This document shows positions 1 through 8,540 of a stretch of 48,199 bases of DNA, piece after piece. Source of the stretch: Acidobacteriota bacterium (lineage in GTDB: Bacteria > Acidobacteriota > Vicinamibacteria > Vicinamibacterales > UBA2999); the NCBI GenBank assembly GCA_020851565.1, contig JADZCN010000109.1, positions 1 through 48,199 of the forward strand. The letters run 5' to 3'. How positions within the stretch are numbered: the first letter of the stretch is position 1; every line of letters begins with the position of its first letter. A model generated the notes under the pieces. The model made no database searches and was not told where the DNA came from. It was given only the letters and a program-made list of their open reading frames with translations. The position numbers and the translations under genes were made by a program.

Positions 1-796
1 CCGGGTCGTGGTGCTCGAGGTACTCGCGCTTCGAGATGGTGCCGAAGATCATCGACTTGGTGATCCAGAACTTCTCCGGCCGCAGCGCGAAGTAGATGTG
101 CGCGATGATGAGCCCGACGAACCCGACCCCCGTGAGCCCGTGGACGACGTAGGTGATGCCGTAGGCCGCATCGCCCATCAGGTACGGGTTGCGCTCGAAG
201 ATCGGCGTCCGCACGCGCGACATCATCAGCAGCCCGGAAGCGATGGCGCCCACGCCGGCGACCAGGACTGCGAGGTGGTACAGCCGGTTGCCCAGCGGGT
301 ACTTGCCCGGCTTCGGCCCGCCGATCTCCACACCGAAGTCGCGCATGATCTCGGCCTTCGCCTCGGGGATGTCCCGCGGGCCGACCCAGATGGACCAGAA
401 GTCCATGAAGAAGGTGGCGTGGATGATGTGGAAGATGATGGACCCGGTGAGCAGGATCCCGGCCATCCAGTGCCAGTACACCCAGGCGAACTTGATGCCG
501 ACCACCGGCAGGAAGGCCGTGAACACCAGGGCCAGCATGGCGAACGCCATCACCCAGTGGAAGACCCGCGCCATGAACGAGTGGCGCTCGATGCGGGCCG
601 GCAGTCCGGCCCGCTCCTTCTCCATCCGGTCCACCTCGCCCGACTCGCGCTTGTGGTGCGGCGAGAAGAGCATGTAGCCGCCGTGGGCGACGAGGAACAG
701 GATACCGCCCACGAGGGACGCCCAGAACAGGTCCCACGAGATGCGGACGAGGATGTTCTCGCCCCAGGGGCTCAGGGCCCAGGTTACGAAGTCCAT
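1..796 (-). CDS. Cytochrome b subunit, formate dehydrogenase gamma-like (3' end outside window)
   Basis: Translating the minus strand from the ATG at 796 gives an uninterrupted protein of at least 265 residues with no stop before the window edge. It starts MDFVTWALSPWG and has about four to five hydrophobic segments. Histidines suited to heme ligation occur in ERHSFMARVFHW, HIIHAT, VVHGL and IIAHIYF, the pattern of the FdhC/FdnI-type membrane cytochrome b family. The start lies inside the 3' end of the FAD-subunit gene (13-bp overlap), so it is the fourth cistron of the molybdenum hydroxylase operon. I infer that it takes electrons from the exported enzyme to the quinone pool. The family call is firm; the exact partner is inferred from position. 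Confidence 0.85.
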   Translation of the reverse strand, partial: MDFVTWALSPWGENILVRISWDLFWASLVGGILFLVAHGGYMLFSPHHKRESGEVDRMEKERAGLPARIERHSFMARVFHWVMAFAMLALVFTAFLPVVGIKFAWVYWHWMAGILLTGSIIFHIIHATFFMDFWSIWVGPRDIPEAKAEIMRDFGVEIGGPKPGKYPLGNRLYHLAVLVAGVGAIASGLLMMSRVRTPIFERNPYLMGDAAYGITYVVHGLTGVGFVGLIIAHIYFALRPEKFWITKSMIFGTISKREYLEHHDP

Positions 797-1797
797 TCAC
801 CCGCTCCTCGGATGGCACGCTTCACCAGGGCCTTCATCAACGGCACCTTGTAGGCATTGTGCCTGAGCGGCAGCGCGCCCTGCACGGCGAGCTCACCGGC
901 CTGCTCCGCCGTCTGCTCGTCACGCGCCTTGCCGCGCACGAACGCTTCGACGGCCTCGAGGCGGTACGGCCGCGCGGACACGCCGTTGACCACGAGGCGC
1001 GCGTCGCTGATGGTGTTGCCCGACGCGCTGATGGCCGAGGCCACGTTCACCAGGGCGAAGTCCCACACCTGGCGATCGCGCACCTTCTCGAAGTAGAACT
1101 GCTTGCCCGACCACGTGCCGGGGATACGGACGGCCGTGAGCAAATCCCCCGGCTGCAGCATCGTCAGGCGCGTGATGTCCACACCGGGACCAACGAAGAA
1201 GTCCTGCGCGGGGACGACCATCTCGCTCCCGCCGCGGCGGACCACCATCTGCGCGTCGAGCGCGATGAGGGCCGGCGCCGTGTCGGAGGGGTTCACCGCC
1301 ACGCAGCGGTCCGCATCGAAGATGGCGTGTTCGCGGTTCACGGACGTGGGCGTGTCCGCGTAGCAGATGTTCCCGCCCGCGCGATAGCACGGCCAGCCGG
1401 CGCGGTAATACCAACACCGGGCGTCCTGCGCGACGTTGCCGCCCATCGTCCCCTGATTGCGGATCTGCGGCGAGGCCACCAGCCCGGCCGCCTCGGCCAG
1501 CAGGCCGAAGCGCTCCTTCACGAGGGCGTTGCCCGCGACCTCGGTGAGCGTCGTCATGGCGCCGATCTCGATGCCGCCGCCGGCGTCCTTGATACCGCGC
1601 AGCTCGGCAACGGCGCTCAGGTCCACCACGACCTTCGGCTTGCGGATGCGGTCCTTCAGCCAGTCGAACGTGTCCATGCCGCCGGCCATCACCCAGGCAT
1701 CGGCGCCGTGGCGCTCCAGCAGCCCGAGCGTGTCCGCCACGCTCGTGGGCTGGAACAGCTCGAATGCCGGCATTACATCGCGAATTGCAGCAGGCAT
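784..1797 (-). CDS. Molybdenum hydroxylase FAD-binding subunit (PaoB/CoxM-like, with extra cysteines)
   Basis: A 337-residue protein of the FAD-binding subunit family of xanthine dehydrogenase/CO dehydrogenase. The N-terminal part carries the FAD-domain pattern (MAGGMDTFDWLK, then QIRNQGTMGGNVAQ). After this comes DARCWYYRAGWPCYRAGGNIC, a cysteine cluster like the insertion that binds a 4Fe-4S cluster in PaoB and 4-hydroxybenzoyl-CoA reductase beta subunits. A strong AGGAGG at 1801-1806 overlaps the upstream gene's stop and supports the first ATG; an internal ATG at residue 9 is the alternative. Its role would be to pass electrons from the 2Fe-2S subunit through FAD and 4Fe-4S toward an acceptor, probably the cytochrome b encoded next. 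The substrate is unknown. Confidence 0.9.
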   Translation of the reverse strand: MPAAIRDVMPAFELFQPTSVADTLGLLERHGADAWVMAGGMDTFDWLKDRIRKPKVVVDLSAVAELRGIKDAGGGIEIGAMTTLTEVAGNALVKERFGLLAEAAGLVASPQIRNQGTMGGNVAQDARCWYYRAGWPCYRAGGNICYADTPTSVNREHAIFDADRCVAVNPSDTAPALIALDAQMVVRRGGSEMVVPAQDFFVGPGVDITRLTMLQPGDLLTAVRIPGTWSGKQFYFEKVRDRQVWDFALVNVASAISASGNTISDARLVVNGVSARPYRLEAVEAFVRGKARDEQTAEQAGELAVQGALPLRHNAYKVPLMKALVKRAIRGAGEWTS

Positions 1798-1805
1798 CGG
1801 TCCTC

Positions 1806-4370
1806 CTAGATGAACGCCGTCAGCGTTTCATACGCCGGCTTGCCGGCGGCCAGCGACATGAGTATCTGCTCGGGGTGCACCGGCGTCCGCCGGAGAATGC
1901 CATCGCCGACCGCGTCGGCCAGCGCGCAGATGAGCGCACCGCCACCGGCACCGATGGCCGGCTCGCCGATGCCCTTCGCGCCAATGGGATTGGTCGGGTC
2001 GGGCAGTTCCACGGCCGCCCACCGCATGGGCTGCTCGACCGGGATGTCCAGGATCGTTGGCGGCTTGTTGTGGTGCATGCGGTTGGCCAGCGCCGCGCCG
2101 TAGTGTGGGTCGTAGACCAGGTTCTGGCTGCGCACGTGCCCGAAGCCCTGAACGCCGCCCCCGTGAATCTGGCCGCCAAGGCTGTTCGGGTGCATCACGG
2201 TGCCGACATCGACCACGGCGAGGTAGTCCACGATTCGGTAGACCCCCGTCTCGGCATCCACCTCGACCTCCATGAACGCGGCCTGGAAGGAGTACGTGGA
2301 GCCGTCGCGCGGGAGGTTGTCGCGCGCCACGCCCATCAGGCCGAGCCCCGCCAGGGCCGCGGCCGATGCCTTCGTCATGCCGTTCAGTTCCTTCGGCACC
2401 TCGTGGCCGTCGAACTTGCCGCCCCGCTTGATGGCGAGCTCCGCGGCCTTGGCGAAGGGAATGGCGCGACCCGGGTTGCCTTTCCGGAAGACCCGCTCGT
2501 TACCCACGTCGTAGTCGTCGGGCGAACCACCCAGCTCGGCCGCCGCCAACTCCTGCAGGTTCCGCTTGAGCGCCTGGCCCGCGGCGTAGTTGGCGCGCGT
2601 GTGCGCGTAGGTCGTCTGGCTGCCGGCCTGCACCGAGCTCCACGCGACGTGGTTGCCGGTATTGCCCCAGACCACCACGCACTTCTCCCACGGCATGTCC
2701 ACCTGCTCGGCGATGACCCGTGCGGTGTCGATGACCGAATGGGTACCGAGATTGCCGATTCCCTGGTGGATGTAGAGCTTGCCATCCGGCTTGAGGACGC
2801 AGAGGCCGTCCACGCCGATGGAGCCCGCGGTGTAGGACCCGGTCGCCACGGCCACGCCGGTGATCTTGTTGCCGCGCCGCTGGCCGCTCCGCTGCTTGCG
2901 CTCCTCCCAGTTGAACATCTCGGCGCCCTTGTCGAGGCACTCCTTGAGGAAGCAGCTGGTGACCTTGTTGCGTGGCCGCCCCGGCGGGGCGTTGACCGGG
3001 GCCAGGCCGAACTGGGCCTGCCCCTCCGGCGCGTTGATCTTGCGGATGGCGATGCGGTCCACGCCGAGCTTGCGGGCCGCCTCGTCGATCATCGGCTCGA
3101 ACATCACCGACGCCTGCAGGCCGCCGGGCGCGCGCTGCGAGGTGCCCGGTGGCGTGTTGGTCGCCACCGAAATGCCGCGGAAGCGCATGTTCGGCACCTG
3201 GTACATCAGCGACGTGTTGTTCGCGGAGGTCGCGTGATCCCCCTGCCGGCGATAGGGGCCCGCGGCTTCGACGATGAAGACGTCGCAGGCGGTCAGGCGC
3301 CCGTCCTTCTTGAAGCCCATCTTGATCCAGCCCTGGTAGCCGGGCCGGGTACGACCGATGTAGGTCTCTTCCTCGCGCGAGATGCGCATCATCACCGGGC
3401 GGCCGTTCAGCTTCTTCGACAGCAGCGCCGGAATCGCCATCGTGTGCGCCCCGGGGATCTTGCTGCCGAAGCCGCCGCCCGTGTACTCGCTGATGAGCAC
3501 CAGTTCCTCGGGCTTGATACCGATCCAGCCGGCAGCCGAGGCCACGGTCCGGGCCACGCTCTGCGTGGACCCGTGCAGGTAGCACTTGCCGTTCTGCCAG
3601 TAGGCCATCGCCGTGCGCGTCTCGAGCGGCTGGTGGCTGGTGGACTGCTGGTAGTGGTCGCGCTCGATGACGAGGTCGGCCTCCGCGAAGCCCTTCTCGA
3701 CGTCGCCGAACACCAGCGTCTCCGAGGCCTCGGCGTTCGAGGGGAACGTGCCGGCCTCCACCTGGGCGATGTCGGCGGCGGTCCACTTCATCGACTGGAG
3801 GTTGGCGCCGACGAAGACGTTGCCACCCACGCGGCCGTCGGGCCCGCCGGGCCTGAGTGAGTCGAGCGGGTCGATCACGAACGGGAGCGGCTCGTAGTCG
3901 ACGACGATCCGCTCGATCGCGGCGGCGGCGATTTCCTCGGAGTCGGCGGCGACGGCCAGGATGGGCTCGCCCTCGTAGACCGGTTCCTTGGTGAGCGCCA
4001 GCTCGGCCGGCACGTTCGGACGCGGCGGCGCCGGCGGCTGGGCCGCGGCCGGAGCAGCGGCCGGAGCGGCGGCCGCGCCCGCGGCGGGGGCGGCCGGCGC
4101 CGGAGGGGCGGCCGGCGGGGGCGGCGGGGCAGGCGGGGGCGGCGGCGCGGGCATGTCGTCGGCAGTCAGGATGCCGTGGACGCCGGGCATGGCCAGGGCG
4201 GCGCTGGCGTCGATGCGCGTGACCCGCGCGTGCGGGCGCGGGCTGAGCAGCAGCTTGACGAACAGCATGCCCTCGGCGCGGTAGTCCTCGGCATAGCGCG
4301 CCTTGCCCGTGACCTTCGCCACGAGGTCCGGCGTGACGTAGTTCTTGCCGATCAGCTTGTAGTCCGCCAT
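1806..4370 (-). CDS. Molybdenum hydroxylase molybdopterin-binding subunit with Pro/Ala-rich insertion
   Basis: An 854-residue catalytic subunit of the xanthine dehydrogenase/aldehyde oxidase family. Visible family signatures are TGGGFGSK, PGTSQRAPGG and, near the C-terminus, GAKGIGEPAIGAGGGA, which contains the catalytic glutamate of Mo hydroxylases. I start at MADYKLIGKNYVTPD (ATG at 4370) because the preceding gene's 3' end supplies GGAGG and its TGA lies 1 bp upstream; an ATG 10 codons earlier is less likely. Residues about 75-119 form a Pro/Ala-only stretch inside the a/b-hammerhead domain, where relatives have a short loop. It has no signal of its own, so it would be exported bound to the Tat-bearing 2Fe-2S subunit. 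The substrate cannot be told from sequence. Confidence 0.92.
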   Translation of the reverse strand: MADYKLIGKNYVTPDLVAKVTGKARYAEDYRAEGMLFVKLLLSPRPHARVTRIDASAALAMPGVHGILTADDMPAPPPPPAPPPPPAAPPAPAAPAAGAAAAPAAAPAAAQPPAPPRPNVPAELALTKEPVYEGEPILAVAADSEEIAAAAIERIVVDYEPLPFVIDPLDSLRPGGPDGRVGGNVFVGANLQSMKWTAADIAQVEAGTFPSNAEASETLVFGDVEKGFAEADLVIERDHYQQSTSHQPLETRTAMAYWQNGKCYLHGSTQSVARTVASAAGWIGIKPEELVLISEYTGGGFGSKIPGAHTMAIPALLSKKLNGRPVMMRISREEETYIGRTRPGYQGWIKMGFKKDGRLTACDVFIVEAAGPYRRQGDHATSANNTSLMYQVPNMRFRGISVATNTPPGTSQRAPGGLQASVMFEPMIDEAARKLGVDRIAIRKINAPEGQAQFGLAPVNAPPGRPRNKVTSCFLKECLDKGAEMFNWEERKQRSGQRRGNKITGVAVATGSYTAGSIGVDGLCVLKPDGKLYIHQGIGNLGTHSVIDTARVIAEQVDMPWEKCVVVWGNTGNHVAWSSVQAGSQTTYAHTRANYAAGQALKRNLQELAAAELGGSPDDYDVGNERVFRKGNPGRAIPFAKAAELAIKRGGKFDGHEVPKELNGMTKASAAALAGLGLMGVARDNLPRDGSTYSFQAAFMEVEVDAETGVYRIVDYLAVVDVGTVMHPNSLGGQIHGGGVQGFGHVRSQNLVYDPHYGAALANRMHHNKPPTILDIPVEQPMRWAAVELPDPTNPIGAKGIGEPAIGAGGGALICALADAVGDGILRRTPVHPEQILMSLAAGKPAYETLTAFI

Positions 4371-4371
4371 C

Positions 4372-5007
4372 TCAGGCCCTCCGCATCGCGTCGGCGGCAT
4401 TCATCATGACGTCGAGGATCTTGTTGTAGTCCGCGCAGCGGCACAGGTTGCCGGAAATGCCATGCGCCAACTGGGCCCGCGTGGGACTCGGGTTGGTCTT
4501 CAGGTAGCCGACGGTGGCCATGACGAACCCGGGCATGCAGAACGCGCACTGGAAGCCCTGGCCATTCACGACGGCCTGCTGCACCGGGTGGAGCGTGCCA
4601 TCCGGGGCCGCCAGTCCCTCGATGCTGACGATTTTCTTGCCCCGCACCGTGTGCGTGAGCACCGAGCACGAATAGTGGGGCACATCGTCCACCAGGACGG
4701 TGCAGGCGCCGCACTCTGCGCGGTCACACCCCAGCTTCGTGCCGGTCAGCCCGAGCTTGTAGCGCAGCGTCATCGCGAGCGTCTCGTGCTTGAGCACGTC
4801 CACGCGCCGCTCCTGCCCGTTCACGTTGAGCGTGATGAGGCGCTCCACCGAGCCCGGCAGCGAGCTGTCCTGTCCGGCGATGTTCGCGCGGAACAGATAC
4901 GCCGACGCGGACACCGTGGCCCCCGCGGCAATCACGCCCTTGATGAAATTACGTCGGGACACGCCCGGCTGGCCGCCGGGCACACTGGTGATCGGGCCTT
5001 CTGGCAT
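4372..5007 (-). CDS. Molybdenum hydroxylase 2Fe-2S subunit with Tat signal
   Basis: A 211-residue small subunit with both 2Fe-2S clusters: plant-type cysteines in GCDRAECGAC plus a later C, and the C-terminal cluster in CAFCMPG and LCRCADY. The N-terminus has a twin-arginine signal, SRRNFIKGVIAAGATVSASA, so the holoenzyme is expected in the periplasm, as for PaoABC of E. coli. The start at 5007 follows GGGGGGACC; an in-frame ATG 14 codons upstream would put an odd extension before the signal. It is the first gene of the operon, transcribed away from ppa. The order 2Fe-2S, Mo subunit, FAD subunit, cytochrome b is clear from the sequence. Confidence 0.92.
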   Translation of the reverse strand: MPEGPITSVPGGQPGVSRRNFIKGVIAAGATVSASAYLFRANIAGQDSSLPGSVERLITLNVNGQERRVDVLKHETLAMTLRYKLGLTGTKLGCDRAECGACTVLVDDVPHYSCSVLTHTVRGKKIVSIEGLAAPDGTLHPVQQAVVNGQGFQCAFCMPGFVMATVGYLKTNPSPTRAQLAHGISGNLCRCADYNKILDVMMNAADAMRRA

Positions 5008-5050
5008 GGGTCCCCCCAAAACGGGTGAATAGTAGCAGATCCGGGTCAAC

Positions 5051-5056
5051 TATGAT
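5051..5056 (+). promoter_or_regulatory. -10 hexamer TATGAT close to the ppa start
   Basis: TATGAT lies 6 nt before the ppa ATG. A transcript starting about 7 nt after it would begin at or next to the start codon. AAGGG also lies just before the ATG, so a short-leader reading is possible. No good -35 is visible. Confidence 0.5.
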
Positions 5057-5062
5057 CAAGGG

Positions 5063-5608
5063 ATGCACGCATGGCACGACGTCTACGTCGACGACCACCT
5101 CATCGAATCCGCCTTCCCGGTCGTGATCGAGGTGCCGATGGGCAGCAAGAACAAGTATGAGCTGGACAAGGAGACGGGATTCCTCCGGCTCGACCGCGTG
5201 CTCCACAGCGCGGTGCACTACCCCGCCAACTACGGCTTCATCCCCCGCACCTACTGCGACGACTGGGATCCGCTCGACGCGCTGGTCCTCGGCCAGGAAT
5301 CGGTGAACCCGCTGACCATCGTAGAAGCCCGCGCGATTGGTGTCATGCGGATGAGAGATGAGAAGGGGATCGACGACAAGATCATCGCGGTGAGCACCAG
5401 GGATCCTGCGGTGACCGACTACCCCGACCACAAGAGCCTGCCCGCCTACCTGCTGCGTGAGATCAAGCGCTTCTTCGAAGACTACAAGATCCTCGAGAAC
5501 AAGCAGGTCGTCGTGGAAAACTTCCTCGGCACCGAAGAGGCCGTGCAGATCATCCGCGACTCACTCGAGATGTACCGGCAGCTGAGGCGCGGCGAGCTGA
5601 AGCGGTAA
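5063..5608 (+). CDS. ppa: Inorganic pyrophosphatase (family I)
   Basis: A 181-residue soluble cytoplasmic enzyme that hydrolyses pyrophosphate to phosphate and so pulls biosynthetic reactions forward. Family I hallmarks are visible: [30 protein letters not shown] and the metal-binding aspartates in [11 protein letters not shown]. The usual signature has a small or polar residue where this protein has W (DWDPLD), a modest deviation. The length matches the short bacterial form. It stands alone, divergent from the Mo hydroxylase operon, and is followed by a palindrome-rich gap. Confidence 0.97.
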   Translation: MHAWHDVYVDDHLIESAFPVVIEVPMGSKNKYELDKETGFLRLDRVLHSAVHYPANYGFIPRTYCDDWDPLDALVLGQESVNPLTIVEARAIGVMRMRDEKGIDDKIIAVSTRDPAVTDYPDHKSLPAYLLREIKRFFEDYKILENKQVVVENFLGTEEAVQIIRDSLEMYRQLRRGELKR

Positions 5609-5800
5609 GGGCGCCGGCTGCGCCGGCGTGGGCGTTGCTTCGCAACGCGCGCCTCGCGGAGGGAATGGCGGCGCGATGTGAGCCTGCTGCGCTCGGTGGG
5701 CGCTGGCTGCGCCAGCGTAGGCGCGGAGCGCCGCCCACCGAGCGAAGCGAGGCCCACCGAAGGCCTGCGGTACGCAGCGCCGCCCTTCCTCAGCGCCGCC
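5609..5800. repeat. Intergenic GC palindrome cluster
   Basis: The gap between the convergent ppa and sua5 genes holds nested palindromes. CGCCGGC-TGC-GCCGGCG is at 5612-5628 and GCGTTGC-TTC-GCAACGC at 5632-5648. A larger structure spans 5690-5744, with 13-bp perfect outer arms (CGCTCGGTGGGCG and its complement) enclosing CGCTGGC-TGC-GCCAGCG and GGCGC-GGA-GCGCC. The hairpins share a tip of the form GC-T(G/T)C-GC. There is no T-run typical of an intrinsic terminator. No convincing gene is seen here. Confidence 0.85.
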
Positions 5801-6874
5801 TCATGGCACCCGGACGATCCGCCCCTCCGCCGCCCGCAGCAACCGATCGTGAATCGCGGCCCCGATGGCCTCGGCACCCACGCCAATTGCCAGCATCACG
5901 TCCGGCCCCTCGGCGTCGAGCGCCCGCATGGTGTCGAACAGCCGGCGTGCGGCCTGCCCGGGATCGCGCCGGGGCCCGAATGCGCGCGCCGTCACGCGCC
6001 CGCTCGCTGCGAGGGCCGCGATGCGGGGCGCCAGTGCCATCACGTCTTCCTCCGGCGCCAGGATGCCGATGCGGCTCCCCTGCCCGGCCAGCTGGCGCAC
6101 GTCGCGGCCCACGCGTTCGACGACGGCCTCCGGCGCGCCCTCGTAGAGTGTCACGCGTGCGCGAGGGGCGTAGTGCCGGAGCAGCTGCCCGGGGGCCGGC
6201 TGCGCGGTATCCGCCTCACCGGCGCGTGACTCCACCACCAGGGCGGGCACGAGCGCCAGCAGCTGCTCGCGCGTGATCCCGCCCGGGCGCCGCAGCACGG
6301 GCGGCGAGACCGTGCAGTCCACGATCGTGGACTCGACGCCGATGGGCGTCGGACCGCCGTCCAGCACGAGGTCGATCCGCCCGTCGAGGTCGTCCAGCAC
6401 GTGCTCCGCACGCGTGGGACTTGGTCGCGAGAAGCGATTGGCGCTCGGCGCCGCCACCGGCACCCCGGCCGTCTCCATCAGCGCTCGCGCCACGCGGTGC
6501 GCGGGCACGCGCACGGCTACCGATGGCAGCCCCGCCGTCACCACGTCCGGGATGCTCGGCTGCTTCGGCACGATCAGGGTGAGCGGCCCTGCCCAGAACG
6601 CGAGCGCCAGCGCCCGGGCCTCTGCCGGCACCCGGGACGCCACCTGCCCCAGCTGCCCCACGTGCGCGATATGGACGATGAGCGGGTCGGTGGAGGGACG
6701 GCCCTTGGCTTCGAAGATGCGGCGGACCGCGTCGGGATCCAGCGCATTGGCGCCGAGGCCGTAGACGGTCTCAGTCGGGAAGGCGACCAGCCCCCCACGA
6801 CGGATGACCTCCGCTGCCTCCGCAATCACGTCGGGATCGGGCCGCTCGGGATCGACCACCAGCGTGCGCGTCAC
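5801..6874 (-). CDS. L-threonylcarbamoyladenylate synthase (Sua5 type, two domains)
   Basis: A 357-residue protein that makes threonylcarbamoyl-AMP from threonine, bicarbonate and ATP for t6A37 of tRNAs. The N-terminal YrdC/TsaC domain shows GGLVAFPTETVYGLGANA, FEAKGRPSTDPL and SANRFSRPSPT. The second half (from about LRHYAPRARVTLYEG) is the Sua5 C-terminal domain, so this is the long Sua5 form rather than short TsaC. I start at the GTG at 6874, which overlaps the TGA of the upstream DUF3810 gene as GTGA. The in-frame extension upstream of that GTG lies in another gene's reading and shows no family similarity. Confidence 0.93.
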   Translation of the reverse strand: MTRTLVVDPERPDPDVIAEAAEVIRRGGLVAFPTETVYGLGANALDPDAVRRIFEAKGRPSTDPLIVHIAHVGQLGQVASRVPAEARALALAFWAGPLTLIVPKQPSIPDVVTAGLPSVAVRVPAHRVARALMETAGVPVAAPSANRFSRPSPTRAEHVLDDLDGRIDLVLDGGPTPIGVESTIVDCTVSPPVLRRPGGITREQLLALVPALVVESRAGEADTAQPAPGQLLRHYAPRARVTLYEGAPEAVVERVGRDVRQLAGQGSRIGILAPEEDVMALAPRIAALAASGRVTARAFGPRRDPGQAARRLFDTMRALDAEGPDVMLAIGVGAEAIGAAIHDRLLRAAEGRIVRVP

Positions 6875-7935
6875 GGCGCCGCCTGCTTCTGTTCGAGCAC
6901 GCCGCTGCCGAGCAGCAACTGCACCACGCGCCCGTAGCCAGCCACACCAGTCTCGGCCCCCTGCGAGCGGATGGCCCTGTCGTACGCGACCCAGCTGGCG
7001 CGGTCCAGCCACGGCACGCGGCGGCGCAGGCGGACCTCGATGGCCTGCTGGTCCAGCCGAGGGCCCTCCGCCAGCCCGGCGAGCACCAGGTCCCGCGTCA
7101 CCGGCTGCAACTGCCGGGCGGCCTCGAACACCAGGAAGAGCCACGCGCTGTACCTCGAGGCCACATCGGCGTCGAGCGCGGCCAGGACACCGACGAAGCT
7201 CGCGTCCTCTTCGGGAGCGAATCCCGAAAGATGCGCCCACTCATGCGCCAGCACGTACGGCCGCTCGGGACCGGTCAGGTCGGGATTGAGGTAGGTTTCG
7301 AGGAACAGCGGCGCCAGCATGCCGCTCACGCCGACCGCGCGCATGTAGGGCGCCGTCAGCGGCTGCTTGGGCGTGGCGAAGACCGTGGGTGTAGCCCGGC
7401 CCAGCTCGCGCTCCACCCGGTGCAGTGATGCGGCCAGGTCGGCTGGCACGCCGTCGATGGGCGGAAAGCCCTGCGCGTGCGCGGGTGCGTGCAGGCGATT
7501 GGCCTCCTCGACCGCGCGATCCGCCAGCGCGCGCACCGCGGCGGGTGTCACGCGGTCCGCGCGGAATCCGTCGAGCGAGACCTCGACGCCGGGCCGCCGG
7601 TAATTCTGTCCCCAGGCCACGAGGAACCAGAGATAGCCCACCGACACCGTGGCCAGAACAACCAGGGCCACGCGCAGCAGCGGTGCGAATCGGCGGCGCT
7701 TCCAGGCGCGGCGCGCGGCCACGATGGTGGCCACCACGAGGCCCACGCCCAGCCCGAGGACGAGGACGTCGAAAAGCGGCACGCGCGTGCGATTGGAGAG
7801 CGGCGTGAGCACGGACTGAAGCGCCGGGTAGAGGCGCGTCCCGTACGCCGCAGTGACGACCTCCGGCGCCTCCAGCGTCGCCGCGCCAGCGGCCGCGGCC
7901 GTCACGAGCACGCAGAGGAAGGTGAGCCGACGCAT
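6871..7935 (-). CDS. DUF3810 family membrane protein with HEWAH motif
   Basis: A 354-residue protein with an N-terminal signal-like helix and two further hydrophobic segments within about the first 110 residues, then a soluble domain. WGQNYRRPG follows the last helix. The sequence VLAHEWAHLSGFAPEEDA contains HExxH followed by a downstream E/D cluster, typical of DUF3810 and suggesting a zinc metalloprotease fold. The biochemical role of DUF3810 is not established. It is translationally coupled (GTGA overlap) to the Sua5 gene downstream; a functional link is possible but unproven. Confidence 0.85.
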   Translation of the reverse strand: MRRLTFLCVLVTAAAAGAATLEAPEVVTAAYGTRLYPALQSVLTPLSNRTRVPLFDVLVLGLGVGLVVATIVAARRAWKRRRFAPLLRVALVVLATVSVGYLWFLVAWGQNYRRPGVEVSLDGFRADRVTPAAVRALADRAVEEANRLHAPAHAQGFPPIDGVPADLAASLHRVERELGRATPTVFATPKQPLTAPYMRAVGVSGMLAPLFLETYLNPDLTGPERPYVLAHEWAHLSGFAPEEDASFVGVLAALDADVASRYSAWLFLVFEAARQLQPVTRDLVLAGLAEGPRLDQQAIEVRLRRRVPWLDRASWVAYDRAIRSQGAETGVAGYGRVVQLLLGSGVLEQKQAAP

Positions 7936-7971
7936 GAGCAGGTGGCCGGATGGCTCCGGCGCGGGCCAGGT

Positions 7972-8367
7972 CTAGGGGACCGAGAAGCTGACCTCGTTCG
8001 AAGCCGGGCTCGTCCCGCAGGCGTTGCGCGAGTAGACGCGCACGAAGTAGGTGCCGGCCGGCGTCGGCCGGCCAAAGCTGGTCTGGGTGGCGGGCACCAC
8101 GTAGGTGCCCTGGTTGTTCAAGCCGGCCTGGCTGCCCACCTCGATGACATACGTGGTGGGCGGGTTCTCGCCGGCGGGCGCCGTCCACGTGCCGGTCACC
8201 GTCTCGCCGTCTTTCGAGTACGTGAGGTTGGCGGGAGCGGAAGGCGGCGCCGCGCAGTCGAACTGGCGCCCACCCGGACGGTTCTGCCCGCTGCGCATCA
8301 CCCAGAGCCCCACCAGCACGACCGCAGTGATGACGACAACGACGGCAACGATTCCGTTCTTGTTCAT
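7972..8367 (-). CDS. Small membrane-anchored protein with a fibronectin type III-like domain
   Basis: About 131 residues starting at MNKNGIVAVVVV. One hydrophobic helix at residues about 5-25 is followed by a Fn3-like beta domain: PPSAPANLTYSKDGETVTGTW, then TTYVIEVGSQAG, then GTYFVRVYSRNACG. There are cysteines at the start and near the end. Fn3-like domains of this sort occur in extracytoplasmic proteins of Acidobacteriota and mediate protein or carbohydrate contacts; no specific function can be named. The earlier ATG at 8415 is less likely because the residues before MNKNG are not signal-like and would run close to the tRNA gene. There is no clear Shine-Dalgarno. Confidence 0.7.
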   Translation of the reverse strand: MNKNGIVAVVVVITAVVLVGLWVMRSGQNRPGGRQFDCAAPPSAPANLTYSKDGETVTGTWTAPAGENPPTTYVIEVGSQAGLNNQGTYVVPATQTSFGRPTPAGTYFVRVYSRNACGTSPASNEVSFSVP

Positions 8368-8419
8368 GTGTCGGGTCCGAAGGCCGCGAGGCGTAATGGC
8401 CTCGCGGCGTTCCATGACG

Positions 8420-8497
8420 TGGTCGGGATGCCGGGATTCGAACCCGGGACCTCCTGCACCCCAAGCAGGCGCGCTAGCCAGGCTGCGCTACATCCCG
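8420..8497 (-). tRNA. tRNA-Pro (anticodon GGG)
   Basis: The minus strand folds as a complete cloverleaf. The acceptor pairs CGGGATG with CATCCCG. The D stem is GCGC/GCGC and the anticodon stem CCTGC/GCAGG encloses loop TTGGGGT (anticodon GGG). The T arm is CCGGG-TTCGAAT-CCCGG with discriminator A. A CCA is encoded at 8420-8422. The gene lies between the Fn3-like gene and merR on the same strand. Confidence 0.97.
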
Positions 8498-8540
8498 AAA
8501 AGCAAGTGCTCCGTGCGGTGGGCCACCCGCCGGCGCGCGA

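Noticed and set aside
1764..3860. Long plus-strand open frame of 698 codons
   Set aside because: It is antisense to the Mo subunit gene. The product is Arg/His/Ala-rich with no domain; high GC at third positions keeps antisense frames open.
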